Position numbers and translations under genes: made by a program | In this document: piece by piece, positions 47,341 to 60,660 of the stretch | Layout of the letters: the number at the start of each line of letters is the position of its first letter | Position numbering within the stretch: the stretch's first letter is position 1 | Assembly (NCBI GenBank): GCA_038501625.1 | Contig: JAZAYU010000013.1 | Span: 2,790,001 to 2,854,000, forward strand | DNA from: Corbicula japonica | Taxonomy: Eukaryota; Mollusca; Bivalvia; Venerida; Cyrenidae | DNA length: 64,000 bases | Direction of reading: 5' to 3' | Notes under the pieces: generated by a model | Database searches by the model: none | Told to the model about the DNA's origin: nothing | What the model saw: the letters and a program-made list of their open reading frames with translations, nothing else

Positions 47341-49207
47341 TTAAGTACGAACGAATATATATTATTTGTCATGTTCAAGTATGCTTGAAAACTTCAAAGA
47401 ATTGATCGACAGAGTTACTTTAGTCACACGTAAGCCAGCTGTATCAGCGTCATATGAACATTTACTCGTAGATGTTGTTGTAGCCACACCATGCCACTCT
47501 TTAGACATATTGCAGCACTAGGTTACACGACGCCGTCCTCAAACCAGACCTTCCGCGCATATGATACAGGAAGCTTCCCCTTCATGAACTATGTTGTCCC
47601 TGCAGTATAGAGAAATAGTTGTGATCAATGGCAAGAAGACATTCGGCTTTATTGAGACCAAAGACTCAATGAAGTTCAGACCAGACTTAACAAAAGTTCT
47701 TTTATGGTAGCAAACATACTCGTATTTTAGAAGCAATGGGTGACGAAATATCTTCGTAAATAATGAAAAACAATGCTTACTGGATTTTAATTATGCTTAA
47801 TTATTTTTGTTATCTGCAATGTTTAGAATCCATTTAAACAATCAGGAAAAAATAATTAAGACTATTTTTGTTTTGTCGACATGTGAAGACAGTAACAAAT
47901 TCATTTTAAGTTACATAACTTAAATGATACACAACAGACATGTCACTATTACTCATGCATTTTATTTCAATAAAAAAATGGCTAGATCTTTATTATAGCT
48001 TAGACGGTTATGATATAAGATTAAAACTATTAAAAACTGCCTCGTCCGACATCACCACTGGCGCAATCCAATTGATAAAAACAACAAAAAGCCCCGACAA
48101 ATTGATGAGTAATAATTATGTCTGTAATTTGGGTTGCAAGTTTATGAAGGACACATAAAATAATATCTTATAAGCTCTTTTTGCGTGTTTTAATATGTAC
48201 TAATATCTTAATTATATATTGACATGGCAATTGACAGAGCGATGTAAGCTTTGAAATACTTTTTATAGCTAATCCAAATCTTTAATTTGTTGCTCTGTTT
48301 CGCATCCCTCAGATACCACGTAAATATGTTCTTCTTGAAAATATACATTGTGGTTTGTATGTACGAGTCCACCCTATTGTTAACAATATTTATAAACGGG
48401 ATTGTCTAACATACTTTGAAAACAACTGCCGGTTTTATGAAAATTGTAGACATGTTTGCAAACTTCAACATTTATTTGAACTTAAAGAATTCTGTAAAAC
48501 GCCACTTTACATTAGTAGGATTTTAATTATCGGCAATGTATGTTAAAACTAAAGACAATTTGTTTGCCAACTTCGCTGCATAGACAACTGGAAAATCCTT
48601 TATAAATAATGTTACAAGTCAGTTTCAACTCACTAGGACTTACCAAATATGTCCGTTGTGAGACACTTTCACGGCATGTGCTGATACAGTTTTCTCTACC
48701 CTTTACTTTATTGGATATTTTTTTATCCAATGGCGTCTAATCAGTATGTTCACTGTTCGCTTTTACATTCGTTAGATTTTTCATGACCAAGACTTTTAGT
48801 GAAGTGAGCAGTGTGGTACCAGATCAGATGACGCGGATATACCCGTACCAAGATATACAGAGTCGCATATGTGATAATTGTATACATCGATTAATGGGTA
48901 AAATTTCAAACCATTTTGTATCTTTTTTTTACTGTTTTTTTCACGTCGTTACTCAAACGCACGTAACATTCTGAATGAAAACGTCATTATGTAACGTCAT
49001 AAACAAACGTTTTCATGTAATTTTTTCCGTCGAATTCACGCAAATTGTGCACTTAAAGCATAAAATAAAAAGAAAATTTGTTTTGTACCAATGAACGATA
49101 GAAATATATTTCACTTGTGAACTCGAGGATTATCTATTTTCCCTCGTGGCTTAGCCACTCGTGAAATGTCGAAGTCTGGAGCTCACTCAGTGAAATATAT
49201 TTCTATC
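47341..49207. other. Non-coding stretch
   Basis: Possible very degenerate family-1 MITE near 48722-48845. Nothing else recognised. Confidence 0.4.
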
Positions 49208-49210
49208 TTA

Positions 49211-50747
49211 GGCCTAAAATAAAATATTATTTGTTTCCCCATCCACGACCTACCCGAAAAAAATGGCGCTACCCGAAAAATTTTATCGCCGAAACCTAAA
49301 TGATATGTTTTTATTTGGTACGAAAAACCTGGAGACGAAAAGTGCATTTTTTTTCCGAATGATTTTGAGTACGAAACCGATCGCAAGTAAGTGTTAGAGC
49401 AGTCGGTAGTTATCAGACGCTTGGCGATAACCCATACCTCGCGAAAGGGGTCGGACCATAAAGGTCCGACATATTTAGTTTCGGTCCGTTGAAATGTTAT
49501 CTTCTCGGTCTCTCTGTCCGGCGACTTTAAAATTCCGGTTTCTTCCCTTCAGTCAAAGTTAAAAGATTTGTGATTGGTTGCCTGATTTCTATTATCCAAT
49601 CGCGAATTCGATATCGTAATCTAACGGCCATGTAATCAAAAATGGTGTTTGGGCTGTCTAGCGTTCGAAGATTATATTCTATGCTCAAACAGTGTGGACA
49701 TTTCACGAATCACAGAGCAAATGCCGGCGTATAGGCCATTCAGCTTCGATTTTATCGAAATTTAAAATGGCTTGAATTTCATCTCACGATAAATTAACCG
49801 GAAGTAGCGTAATAAATATAGGATAACATGTACATTTCAACCATTTTTTTCTTTGTTATTCTGTAAAATCTGAACTAGGTCTAAGCATAAAATGGTATTT
49901 TAAGTTTTATTAGTGAAAGTTTGTTGAAACTGAAATAAAATTTAATACATGTTTCACATTTTGTTTCAAGCAAATGTACCTTAGAAGACAAAAACTAAAT
50001 ATTTCACCTCCGTCTTTTTCAGCCCAGCAGATTTTCTTACGGGCCGGCAGAATTTCATTGCTCATCGGACCGAATGACCTGCAATTTGTTAGGCCTTTCG
50101 TGAAGTTCGTAACCCAGGGAACATTCTGTTTGCCGCATCTGTTAAAATATAGACACTAGTCGTTCTTTGGTATCCAAGAAAATTTGTAGATAGCCAACAT
50201 GGTTGACAATGTGTGACATTGATGACGGAGTTGTTTAGCCTGTTGGTGATAGGGAAATCGAAAGCAAAGGAATATCACCTGCTGTCCTGTTTGCAGCACT
50301 TGATTTGCGAAGGAGTCAGTGTCGTGTCCTGATTCATGTTATTAATATTGCAACACTGAGATGATCAGTACCTGAATATATCTCTATTAAATAAAAATAT
50401 AATTAAAGTACTTAAAGTTTAAATTGTCAAAATGTGAAATTTGTATTAAATTGTATTTCAGTTTTAAGTAATAAGTAGTTAATTTTGTTATTTATATAGC
50501 ACAATTCCTTGGAAGGCTTATCACATCGACGACTTAGTCATTTTGCAGAAAAGCATTCATTTATAGTGCATGTAAACTTGGAAATTATATATTTAAATTT
50601 TAGAGTGTTAGAATCCTACAATATCTCAATGTGGATCGTTATTCTGAAAAATTTCAAATAAAAAAATATTTTGACCTACCTACCTACCCATACTAAATCT
50701 GCTTGGGTCAAGATGGGGAAACAAAGAAGAATATTTTAAGTATGGCC
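49211..50747. mobile_element. PIF/Harbinger-like non-autonomous element
   Basis: Inverted ends GGCCTAAAATAAAATATTAT and GGCCATACTTAAAATATTCT (the latter on the minus strand) share TTTGTTTCCCCATC further in. TTA flanks both sides (49208-49210, 50748-50750), the usual PIF/Harbinger target. Subterminal CTACC words occur inverted at both ends. No DDE or MADF/Myb-like domain seen in 1.5 kb; short frames at 49183-49386 and 49974-50159 have no match. Confidence 0.68.
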
Positions 50748-50750
50748 TTA

Positions 50751-53470
50751 AACTTCTTAAAAAGAATCCTCTATTTCTTCTGAACTGAACTTGTATTGAA
50801 CTTCGCAAAAACTTTCAAATGACGCATGTTTGCATGACCAGGCTCAATTTGAAGATCTCATTGTTATTCAGGTGAACTCCTTTTTTTAATATATCGGTTA
50901 ATAAATCTGTATTTGCACGCGATAAAGTTAACATGTTTAAGCAACATTTATAACGTATAACTTAAAACTTAAAAGAAATACCTGGTTATATTTTAGGGTT
51001 AACGCCTGACCACAAATAAAGAATTTCCAAGCTGTGTTTATAAGAGTGTAAAACTTTATATTACAGTCAGATGTATTGGTAACCTGTATTATAATATTCC
51101 CATCATCATATTCAAAATGACTTATTTATCATACTAATTGTTATTATTTTCATTAATCATTTCCACATTTTTCAAAAGGTTTTAAAATTTCACGAATCTG
51201 AATACCGTTGTTCAGAACAAGAATCAAATACACCCTCTTTTCGTGACAAATATTTGCTTCTTTTGGCTTGTTGTTTTTAAAGATTTGCTCTTTTCGTCAT
51301 CTAATTAAAAGCTACAGATGCCGCTGGGCGTTACTTTCAATTAGTCAGTCAAAGTGGTTATAACGAATCTTTCGTGACAGGATACATTTTGAACAGTTAC
51401 TATTTTAAGTCAAATAAACGTTAATCATCGATTAATTTTATTGATATTCGATTATGGCCGTTTTTTTTTCAAAAAAATAAAGGGTAAATATACTAAAAAG
51501 GATGGTAGTGAACGATGGTTTGAAAGATTTCTAAGGCGTTGTAATCGAATAAAGCGGGTATATCCGGGTAAACAAATGAATCATATTTCATAAAGATAAA
51601 GAAAATACGAGATTGCTGGCTGGATCCAACAATCAAAGACACTGGACCATTTTACAGACCTGTAGGCAATATTCAAACTTTTCAGACGGTTATGTTAACG
51701 GAGTAGAGGTGGAATGAAGGGAAAACGCTTGAGAGACCGACATCCTGGAATTAAACAATAATTTAAAAATGTTATACCTTAATATTTGCATTTTATAGAA
51801 TTCTTCAATCGCAATTCTTTGCAAAATTACATTTTGTCGATGCTAATACCCGCTAACTGAAGCCCGATTGCCTGAAAGTTAAGTGAATATATGCAAACTA
51901 CAAGAAGTTTTAACATTTATGCAGAAATCATTTTCGGCGTGATTTATATTTAATTTTTTGCCCAACTTATCATACCTTTAAATGTCTGTGGACGAATAAC
52001 TTATAATGGCGATGTTCCTTATTAAACAACTCATATAATATACTTATAATAATAATATAGTTTCTTAATGTCTATGACTCTGTCTGGTAAAAAGTATGAT
52101 TCACATCGCTGTGATACTTAAAAATAGTTGATTTTTCATGGTGAAGCTGCGCACAAGGTTTCGTGAATTGAAGTAAATCATTTTAGGTTTTTACTATTTG
52201 CTAATAATATTTCAACAAAAATACTACTTAGGTGTTAAAATCCAGATTTCTATCTGTACATGGGCAAAATATTATACTATTTTAATTTGTGGTTGACATT
52301 TTCCCTGCAGGACAAAGTAAAATTCTGGATTTTATTTGTGTCATATCGTCTTACTTGAGTGAACAGCTTTGTCAAATACTTTCAAAATCTCTAAACGCAT
52401 AACGAAGTAATAAGTAAAAAACGGATATAAACGACTGACCTCGACCTTCTAATTACAGACCCATATTGTCTGCTGGAAAACATATTTCTGCAAAACCTTT
52501 TCAAAATCCAGTTAGTCTATTTTAGATTAAGTTTTGATAATGAAAGGAGAACGCAATGCTTTTAAATTTCGAATATCCGCCAATTTTAAGATAGAATTTA
52601 CATTTACAAATATATTTTTTTATTTTGCTCAAAATATTCAAATAGGCTGCCATTATTTCCAAGTCAGCATTTTTAACTTGTAAAATACATATTAAAACCA
52701 AATTATGATACATTATTTAGCCTACTTCAGTAAAAACAATTAAACGCCAGATTACCTGCACCCTATGTTAAAAACTGACGACGGGTATGTATATCATTGG
52801 GGCATTTGTTAATTTAGAAACCTCAATTGCTTACAATTTGTCCAATTCCAGAAAATGTTTGATATCTTATGTGTATGAACATGATATTTTTATTTATAGT
52901 GTTGTGTTTTCCTTTAAGCTATTGATCTGCTTGCTTACATATTTCGCTTAACAATGCTATTAGCTTCTTGCCAGCTCTTTTCAATATAAAAAGACGCACG
53001 TTGTCACATGCTTCTCCAAATAAGACTTGATTGGTGGGTTTCATTGGAGCAGTCATGTCTATAAATTTGAGTGCGTGTCTACCCGCTTTATAAAAATATT
53101 TCAATCTTAATAGTTTGCTCAGTTTTGTTCGTTAGAGTCATCTGACATATTAAATTGATTAGAAGGTTTGTATATGCTTTGCTTTCTCCGAGCGCAATTT
53201 ATTCGTAACATAAGTTATACTTTATTCAGGTAGATATCATAAATAGTCTGCGTTTTTGAACAATTTTGATTTTAATTTTACAATGGATTATTAAGCATTT
53301 GAAAACAAAAATAAGATGTGTATTTTAGAGAGATACAATGATTTCTTCATTTTTTTCAAAGAAAAGGCTTTAATAAAGATCAATTCGCAACAACAATAAT
53401 ACAAATTTTAAACAAGTCATTATGTGAAATCATAATGGTTTTGTGATTTTTTAAATGTTTTATGAAGTTG
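50751..53470. other. Non-coding stretch
   Basis: AT-rich DNA. A 61-codon minus-strand frame at 52919-53104 (QVLFGEACDNVRLFILKRAG) is protein-like in composition but has no recognisable family or splice sites. Confidence 0.4.
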
Positions 53471-53471
53471 T

Positions 53472-53472
53472 A

Positions 53473-53562
<90 letters not shown>

Positions 53563-53564
53563 AA
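53472..53564. repeat. Compound (AAT)n(AAG)n microsatellite
   Basis: About 20 AAT units turning directly into about 10 AAG units, some 260 bp upstream of the ZP-like gene's ATG. Confidence 0.95.
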
Positions 53565-53821
53565 TTACACATATATTTCTGATAAATATTTTGTCGATTC
53601 GTAAGGAATAGTAAAAAAAATCTCACTTATGAAATTAATTAGCAAAGCAAGATTCAGGATTAACATAATTACCTAGTAAGCAAAGGAATATTTTCTGAAG
53701 AATTCTAAATTGTTTATTTCTTCGCTGCTATTAGAAAAATGAGAAACAAACGTAGGGACAGCCTATCGCATACATGTGAAGTTGATTTCGAGTATAACTA
53801 TTTCAGAGATCAACGGAAGTA

Positions 53822-53894
53822 ATGGACATTTCCGTATTATTACTACTGTTGCCGTTGCTGGTTACGGTCTCCAGCCAGACTTTTGATCCTAATG
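53822..53894 (+). CDS. Secreted ZP-domain-like protein, signal-peptide exon
   Basis: First coding exon of a secreted protein. ATG at 53822 opens MDISVLLLLLPLLVTVSSQT, a textbook signal peptide, then FDPN, and stops at a strong donor (AATG/GTAAGT, phase 1). A 6.3 kb intron follows, to exon 60228-60394 whose leading TA completes a Val codon. With exons 2 and 3 the visible protein has 121 whole residues with Cys29, Cys54, Cys72 and Cys106. Spacing and surroundings (VEC, GRCD, ASC, VTC) fit the four conserved cysteines of a ZP-N domain, the polymerising module of zona pellucida-type extracellular proteins. The ZP-C half and any membrane anchor are not in view. Confidence 0.72.
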
Positions 53895-54177
53895 GTAAGT
53901 GATCAATAAATACTAATACTGTCAATACTGATGATACTGAAATAGCTTCTATGCGCCGCCGCCGTATTCGCATGGCATTGAGGTTATCTATACATTTAAA
54001 ATATAACTACAGCAAGTGTTAAGTGGCGTGTGGCGCTGTTAAATTTCTCCCCGTACTTTCCTTCAGTGTTGTCGTCAGTTTCAATTACCTCTCTTGAATG
54101 TAATATAGTAATTTTAAACCATGCAGAATATTTATCATTGTGGGTGTCAGTACAATCTTTTTCTTTCTTTTTTTTTT

Positions 54178-54211
54178 GGGGGGGGGGGGGGGCTGGGTGG
54201 GTGGGGTGGGG
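54178..54211 (+). other. G-run with quadruplex potential
   Basis: Fifteen consecutive G's, then GGGTGGGTGGGGTGGGG after a short CT, preceded by a long T/C run. Lies in intron 1 of the ZP-like gene. Confidence 0.7.
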
Positions 54212-55129
54212 ATGTTATGTACTGTGGCTGTCTTTTGCAAGGCTGACTAGGCGCTGCCGATGCATTTGGAATGGCTATAAGGTTATCTATGCATTCAATA
54301 TGGGGTCTTAAGTCAAATAGTTTTAATCAAAAGACATATCGGCTAAGAACAAATATACCGATGTTAAGGGGAAGCGGCAACGTTTTGGGGTTTCAAAATG
54401 TGAGAGGAGAGTTGTCTTTACTTTAAATATGTGTACACAAAAATTATTGTTCAAGAGTTTAAACACAAAATAACAGATTGCCCAAAATTTATCGATTTAT
54501 CCATCAGTTTTATAGAGTAAAAACAGCACGAACAAAACAACAACAAATCAGTCTAGATTATTTATTCAATATAAACTTCAGCCAATGTACATGGTAAAGT
54601 CTTACTCTCAACTCTGTCCATTTAACAACGAACTGTTGTTAAACTTGTTTCTTTATAAGGAAATACATATTGTTTTCACATACGTAAAATGTACTTCAGA
54701 TTTAGCAAAGAAAGAATGCTGACATTTAATATAACTTTGAATAACTATGATAAAGTATACAAACTCCTTATTTTCGCACCGTCCCATAAAACGTTTGGAA
54801 AATTGTATTGTTAACGGTGGAGTGATACCATATTCGTAATAACAAACAACTGTAAATAAATCGTATATGAAAGATTAAGTTGGTTACAAAATGAAAAACG
54901 TACTGGACGATCAAAGAAATCAGTAGTTAAAGTAAAGTTGTTGCCTTGATATAAATTAGCTTGACCATTTTGAATTGTGAAAATTAAAATACCAAGAGCC
55001 ACAAACAACAAACCTTTATTAGCTGCTCGACTTTACATATTCCTTCGGCTAAATATATATTTATACTTGGATTCGTATTAAACGATAAATACGAGTAGCT
55101 AAACCAAAATCATCTGATATATTCTTGAC

Positions 55130-55322
55130 ATGTTTAACCAAAAGGTTACAAAAGTGTTATTCAAACCATCGAGCAGGATTTGAAACATATTGAACCTAAC
55201 TGAATTATATTCTTATTGAACATAACTGAATTATATTCTTAACACCTTTAATCAAAAGGTTAAAAAAGTGTGATTCAAACCATTGAGCAGGATTTTAAAC
55301 ACATTGAACATAACTGAATCTG
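55130..55322. repeat. Two-copy tandem duplication
   Basis: Units share AACCAAAAGGTTAMAAAAGT, TTCAAACCATYGAGCAGGAT and TTGAACMTAACTGAAT. Confidence 0.75.
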
Positions 55323-55506
55323 GGTTTGAAATAAATTAAATCTTTTTTTTCTTTCAATACAGTAGCTAATGGGTACCTACCAAATATCCGATAGTTGGTG
55401 TTTGCATTTTGTTTTTTATAGTTAAAGTTAATAAGAACTTTTTCTGTTATATACGAATTACAAATACCTTGCACCTCTGAGCAATATAGCAAAGTAGGTG
55501 AAACTA

Positions 55507-56705
55507 CGAGGGTTGATCAGAAAGTTCGTAGAATGGTGCTATAACTTGACAACTAACAAGCGCAGACATTTAAAATTTTAATTGATATAGCCCGATATCT
55601 CATGAACAAAATCTGAAAAAATCATAACAATATCGTAATAAATATAAGATCAGTATAAAGAATAGCAAATACAATAAACTCTACCCGGAGCACCCCGGGG
55701 TTACATAAACATTACGCGTCGACGTCTCACAACCGCAACAAGCGCAAATGTCATAGGATTTACTACAACTTTTCAATAAAGTCACCCTGAAACTGTATAC
55801 ATCTCTGATGTTTGTGAATCCACGCAGAGAACACGTTCCGGTACCAAGTCTCGTTGAAGTCGGCGATAATCTCGTGCAACGCCTGTCGCAGTTTCGGTAG
55901 GCCGCAGTAACGGTTACCTCGCAATCTTGTCAAAATCCGACAGCAGACGAGGTACCCAGCTTGCACAGATACGTTTCATGTGTAAATGTTCGTGAAGAAT
56001 TACTACACGGTTCCGAAGGCGATTCCCGTTCCATCAACTACATCTCTAATAGTGCGCCGACGGTCTTCTTCAATGAACGTCTTCACTGACACCACTAACG
56101 TCGGCGTAATAACGGATGGTCTCCCTGAGCGTGCATCATCGCTTATGTTTGATCTGCCATTCTTGAAGCGTTAAACCCACTTGAAAACAGTAGCTTTCTT
56201 CATATCTTTGGTGTGTTGAGCCCTCTGCATAGTATTATACGTTTCTGTGGCTGAATATCCTAAATTGAAGCAAAATTTTACTGCCGCTCGCGATTCTTCA
56301 TTTTCTGGTAGTACCATAATGGACGTTGTGTGTGAACGATGCGCGTCACTTAAATGTACATTGAATGCGTTGTATACATCGCATGACGTCAGAATCAACG
56401 TGAAAAAAATTTAGTTGACGTCACGTCAATAGCAGACAATATTTCGCGGAATTCCGCAAAAAAACAAGGGTCAAAGTCGTGCCAGGTGATACTTACATTG
56501 CTTTAAAATTTGGCGTGCTCCGGGGAAACGTTGGGTGGTGATTATAAATATTCATAAAAATGAAAGTAACTGTTCGATTTTAAAATTTTCTGGTTAAAAT
56601 ATTTAAAATAAATGGAAAAATATTTGTTCAAAATTTGAAGCGCATGATAGAACGTCATATATAGAAGTTATAACACCATTCTACGAACTTTCTGATCAAC
56701 CCTCG
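55507..56705 (-). mobile_element. mariner element, internally deleted
   Basis: Inverted ends CGAGGGTTGATCAGAAAGTT, extending imperfectly to about 39 bp, with TA on both sides (55505-55506, 56706-56707). The 1.2 kb interior codes on the minus strand for both ends of a mariner transposase. Confidence 0.93.
55763..56398 (-). pseudogene. mariner transposase with catalytic core deleted
   Basis: The N-terminal part reads ENEESRAAVKFCFNLGYSAT and ATVFKWV, the first helix-turn-helix of mariner transposases. After an in-frame TAA it goes on as RSGRPSVITP, RRTIRDVV and a linker ending like CASWVPRLLS. It then jumps to the C-terminal tail (DFNETWYRNVFSAWIHKHQR ... GDFIEKL) in another frame. The segment with the three catalytic aspartates is absent, so it cannot cut DNA. 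Confidence 0.85.
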
Positions 56706-56829
56706 TATGCGATCAAAACCATGCAATCATTAGTTTTGCTATTATATTTAACTTTAACTTAATATAAACAATTAATTGCAAAGAGGGATTGATTAGATAG
56801 ATCTTTTAAAGTTGTTATTGTTGAATTAA

Positions 56830-57165
56830 TTTATTAAGTAAGAGCAATATTCGGCTGTCCTTGATTGGCTATGAACCAATGACGATCATTTGCCGATCTA
56901 CGTTTACAAACTATACACATGCTTGTTTTGTTAATTGTGAGGATTATTTTATCAAAAAAGTTAGTTATGTTCGCCTTTTTTAATACAAACAGAACATGGC
57001 CGTAAATTGACTTAAACATATTTAACATTTTGCTGCCAAGTTAAACCAGTCACAGTTTATACCGAAATGCATCACGAATTGTAGTATCAAATGCTTTTTC
57101 ATGGTCACTTAAAGCGCAATATAGAGATAGATTATCAGCAAGAATTTGGTATCCTATTACAAAGA
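56830..57165 (-). pseudogene. LINE reverse-transcriptase fragment
   Basis: Minus strand reads SLYCALSDHEKAFDTTIRD (the DFEKAFDTV box of non-LTR reverse transcriptases) and, after disruptions, KMLNMFKSIYGHVLF and KKANITNFFD. Several stops; strongly decayed. Confidence 0.72.
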
Positions 57166-58630
57166 ATAAATACGCAGTCAGGCCCAGTATGGAATCTAAA
57201 CTGTAAATACATGAAAAAAAAAACCCCTGTTTTCAGACACATTTTTGCCATAGTACTGATAAATACAATAACTATAATTAATAGGGCTTTCTTGTCACAC
57301 TTTTTTGTATCTGGACAATGGTGTCTTTTCCCACACTTCGGATATATTTTATTATAAATTTGGAAAATGAATATGCGTTGTTAAAAAAATTCAGATAAAA
57401 TACTGCGCACTGTGGCACTAAATATTTCTTTCATGTGATGTTTAGTGTTCTAACTTTTATCTCCATCGTATGTTTATCTAAAACTTTGATCCGCGTAGTA
57501 GAACAATTAATTTTGAAATAGTTGTATTGAAAGAAAAACGTTTTTGTTTATTATCTGCATTTTATTTGCTTCTATTTTAATTAAGCTTCCCTTCCCGAAA
57601 TGTCATCCGATAAAGTTCAGAAAAACAATGGTAAAATAAGTATAAAATTCTATGTCGAGCAGCTCCGCCCGTTTTAAAAACTTAACCTTTTCTTGTAAGA
57701 CTGAAATGCGAAAGTTCATTTAACTACCGTAATACTTGCATTTTGCAAATAAAAATCGAATATAAAAATATTTTAACAAGTGTAAACAAATATAATTACT
57801 TATTGCATTTTAAAGAACTATTTCGACTTGACAGTTCCAAGTTAAACATTTATCCGTGTTACGCATAGTAAAGTTTCCGAGGTTCTAATGACTTTTTACG
57901 ATTCTTTAAAAACTTTCTGTATTCTGAGTGCTTTCTTGAATGTTGACTTTATTTTTTGCAAAAAAGGTTAATCTCTTAAAATTAAGTTACAAATATTCAG
58001 TCATTTATACCAGCTTCACCCAGAACTACTTATATTTAGATAATAAATATCAGAAACGTGAAATTGGTGAACAGTTCCCAATTTACCTCTTACTGCCTTG
58101 TTGTAGATAGTTTTTCTGTGTGATCAAACACATTCGACATGTTCTAATAGCGTGATACGAAACAATAAGGCAATAAAATCGGAATCATGTTTCATGAAAC
58201 GTGCCGATGAAGTCATGTCAGAAGTCAACAACTTGAACTAAACATTTTATTCAATTGAAGAGTGATTTATTTTATTTGCTGTTAATAGTTGATTCAGATT
58301 AGCTTTTGGTTTATGTTTTGTATTGTAATAATAATGTGTTTTTAAACACTCATTTTGCAATTAAAGGAAACAGTATTAAGTCAATTAATAAACACTTAAC
58401 TTTGAAAAAAAAACCACTTACATATAAAATGTTTACTAAAGCAAGGACATAAACAAGACCGCGTGAACCTAAAACTCGCTCGTGCTATTTTCTAATTTTA
58501 TTGCACTTAAATTAAAACAGCGAAATAAATAATTTGAACTTGCGGACTTAGTTATGATTCATTCCATGAATTAGCGTAATCCATACCAACCAGATGTTTT
58601 ATAATATTCAAACAACTTCATAACGATACA
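57166..58630. other. Non-coding stretch, intron 1 of the ZP-like gene
   Basis: Nothing recognised. Confidence 0.4.

Positions 58631-58723
<93 letters not shown>
58631..58723. repeat. (AAT)n microsatellite
   Basis: About 30 clean units; poly-Ile and poly-Tyr frames here are artefacts. Confidence 0.96.
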
Positions 58724-58725
<2 letters not shown>

Positions 58726-58837
58726 TGATTATATATATGGGTGAGATAAGTAACCAACAAACCAACCTTCAGCAATAAAGGAACAGATCTAAGCACCACA
58801 TTATTATTTAGTTTTAGGTTTTTAGCAAAAGTTGTAA

Positions 58838-58839
58838 TG

Positions 58840-58898
<59 letters not shown>

Positions 58899-58918
58899 TA
58901 TTATTATTATTATTATTT
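58838..58918. repeat. (AAT)n/(ATT)n inverted microsatellite
   Basis: About 20 AAT units meet about 6 ATT units at 58899, so the tract can fold back on itself. Confidence 0.93.
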
Positions 58919-59476
58919 ATCACTTTAATTGACAAATTACTTGTAAAACTTCCCAATCCGCTTGTAAAACACGAAAGAGGAGTAAAGCAGTATAATATAA
59001 TGTAGATACTAGATAGGTCAGTTTCATTTAATAACACAAAGCTCTTATATCGTTTTTTCTTTGGTTTCTGACGATTGATGATTACTTTGTACTATGTCGT
59101 GTCTATCTACGGTATGCAGCCACGCTCAGACATTTTGCTCTCTTCTTTTCTTTTCTTAACTGATATTTACAACATTATGGAAACAATCTTCCAGTGAAGT
59201 GGGATCCGGCTATTAATATTTCACTGGCAATTCTTCCTCTTAGTAAATGAACGACTAACCATGCTAAAGGCAACCAGGGACTGGAACTTCGGCTCTCCCA
59301 ACTATGATACTGATTCAATTAGTCTAATATCCGTTGTCATTTGCAAAATGTGTCATACACATATGTAATCTTATTTGTAACCTCTAACCAAATAATATTA
59401 CTAAGAATGACAATGTTCAACAAGTAAAACTGAAAAGGCAAGGTAAAGGCACAGGCTTAATACACAAAAAAACAAA

Positions 59477-59630
59477 CCTGTGCCCAAGGTTATAAAACTG
59501 AGCATGGAAACCAGTCTCAAATCTCAAGCATCTGATTGGCTGAAATGGTGACTGGTCGCCATTTCAGCCAATCAGATGCTTGAGATTTGAGACTGGTTTC
59601 CATGCTCAGTTTTATAACCTTGGGCACAGG
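59477..59630. mobile_element. Family-2 fold-back MITE, youngest copy
   Basis: A nearly perfect 154-bp palindrome: CCTGTGCCCAAGGTTATAAA to TTTATAACCTTGGGCACAGG with only one or two mismatches. It defines the full family ends. Confidence 0.93.
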
Positions 59631-60227
59631 AGTAAAATACAATAGAACATTTGGATCATAGTGTTATTGCTAAACCAGTACTGATTTGCATAAGGGATGA
59701 TTCAGTTTACGAGGGTCATCCGAGAAAAGTTCCGATAATGATAATATTTCTGTTAGACTTTGTACATCTATTTCTAATCAATTAACACGGCATCCCAATG
59801 GGTATTAATTGTGTACCTCTTTTTGCTAATCTGTTTTTATTATGCCAAGAAGAGAGTCTGTATGCTGTATCTTTCCACTGAACATCCAGATGACATGATA
59901 CAGCATTAAATAGCACATCTAGGTACCTTGACGATTTGTTTAATTTACATAATAAATGTTTTACATCTTGTGTCAACAAAATATGTCATGATGAAGTCAA
60001 GCTTAATAAAATAAACAACACATGAAAAAGTATGATTAATTTTTAATATTAAAATTTTCCAATTTAGATGGTTTCCAGCCATCTAGGAAGTATTTTAAAA
60101 GAAATTGCATGTTTTTCATCATCTTACTGTAAGGTTTATAAACATCCTTGTAAATAACCTTTCTAAGTGTATGTTTGATGAAGTGAAAATAAAAAGAATT
60201 CCTCTTGATATCAAATTTTTATTTCAG

Positions 60228-60394
60228 TAACGGTGGAATGTGCAGTTGGTCCGACCTACACCTTTAATTTGACCGGCGGCTCCGATTCGGGAGTTATATT
60301 CATAGATGGAAGGTGTGATGCCAAGGACACTGCGGTTCAAGGCACCTACACGTTTGCTGCTGCGAGCTGCTTACTTGGAGGAGTACCACCCTTA
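60228..60394 (+). CDS. Secreted ZP-domain-like protein, exon 2
   Basis: Follows TTTATTTCAG and ends at CTTA/GTGAGA, phase 1 in and phase 0 out. It encodes TVECAVGPTYTFNLTGGSDS then GVIFIDGRCDAKD and GTYTFAAASCLLGG. The pattern of C1, a strand, G-V-I-x-x-D/G, C2, then Y-x-F and C3 is the usual ZP-N layout. Asn38-Leu-Thr is a possible N-glycosylation site. Reading on past 60394 reaches a stop only by using intron sequence. Confidence 0.75.
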
Positions 60395-60517
60395 GTGAGA
60401 ATTGAATTCACACTGCCTTGCATTGTGATTTATAAAAAGAACAAATCTAACACATTTTAACAGAAAGGTCAATGGTTGATTAAAATAAGGAATTGAACTA
60501 CTTTTTTCATCGGGTTG

Positions 60518-60660
60518 AAGGTTATAAAACTGGGATTAGAAACCAGTCTCAAATCTCAAGCATCTGATTGGCTGAAATGGCGACCAGTCGCCATTTCAGC
60601 TAATCAGATACTTGAGATTTGAGACTGGTTTCCATGCTCAGTTTTATAGCCTTGGGCACG
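60518..60660. mobile_element. Family-2 fold-back MITE
   Basis: Hairpin between exons 2 and 3 of the ZP-like gene; tip GGCGACCAGTCGCC. Confidence 0.88.

Noticed and set aside
52919..53104. 61-codon minus-strand frame with protein-like composition
   Set aside because: No family, no ATG start and no clear splice sites; noted only within the stretch description.
58571..59037. Frames rich in Ile or Tyr
   Set aside because: Pure translation of (AAT)n microsatellites.
60395..60460. Extension of the ZP-like exon 2 frame to its stop
   Set aside because: Reads past a good GTGAGA donor into intron sequence; exon 3 continues the domain better.
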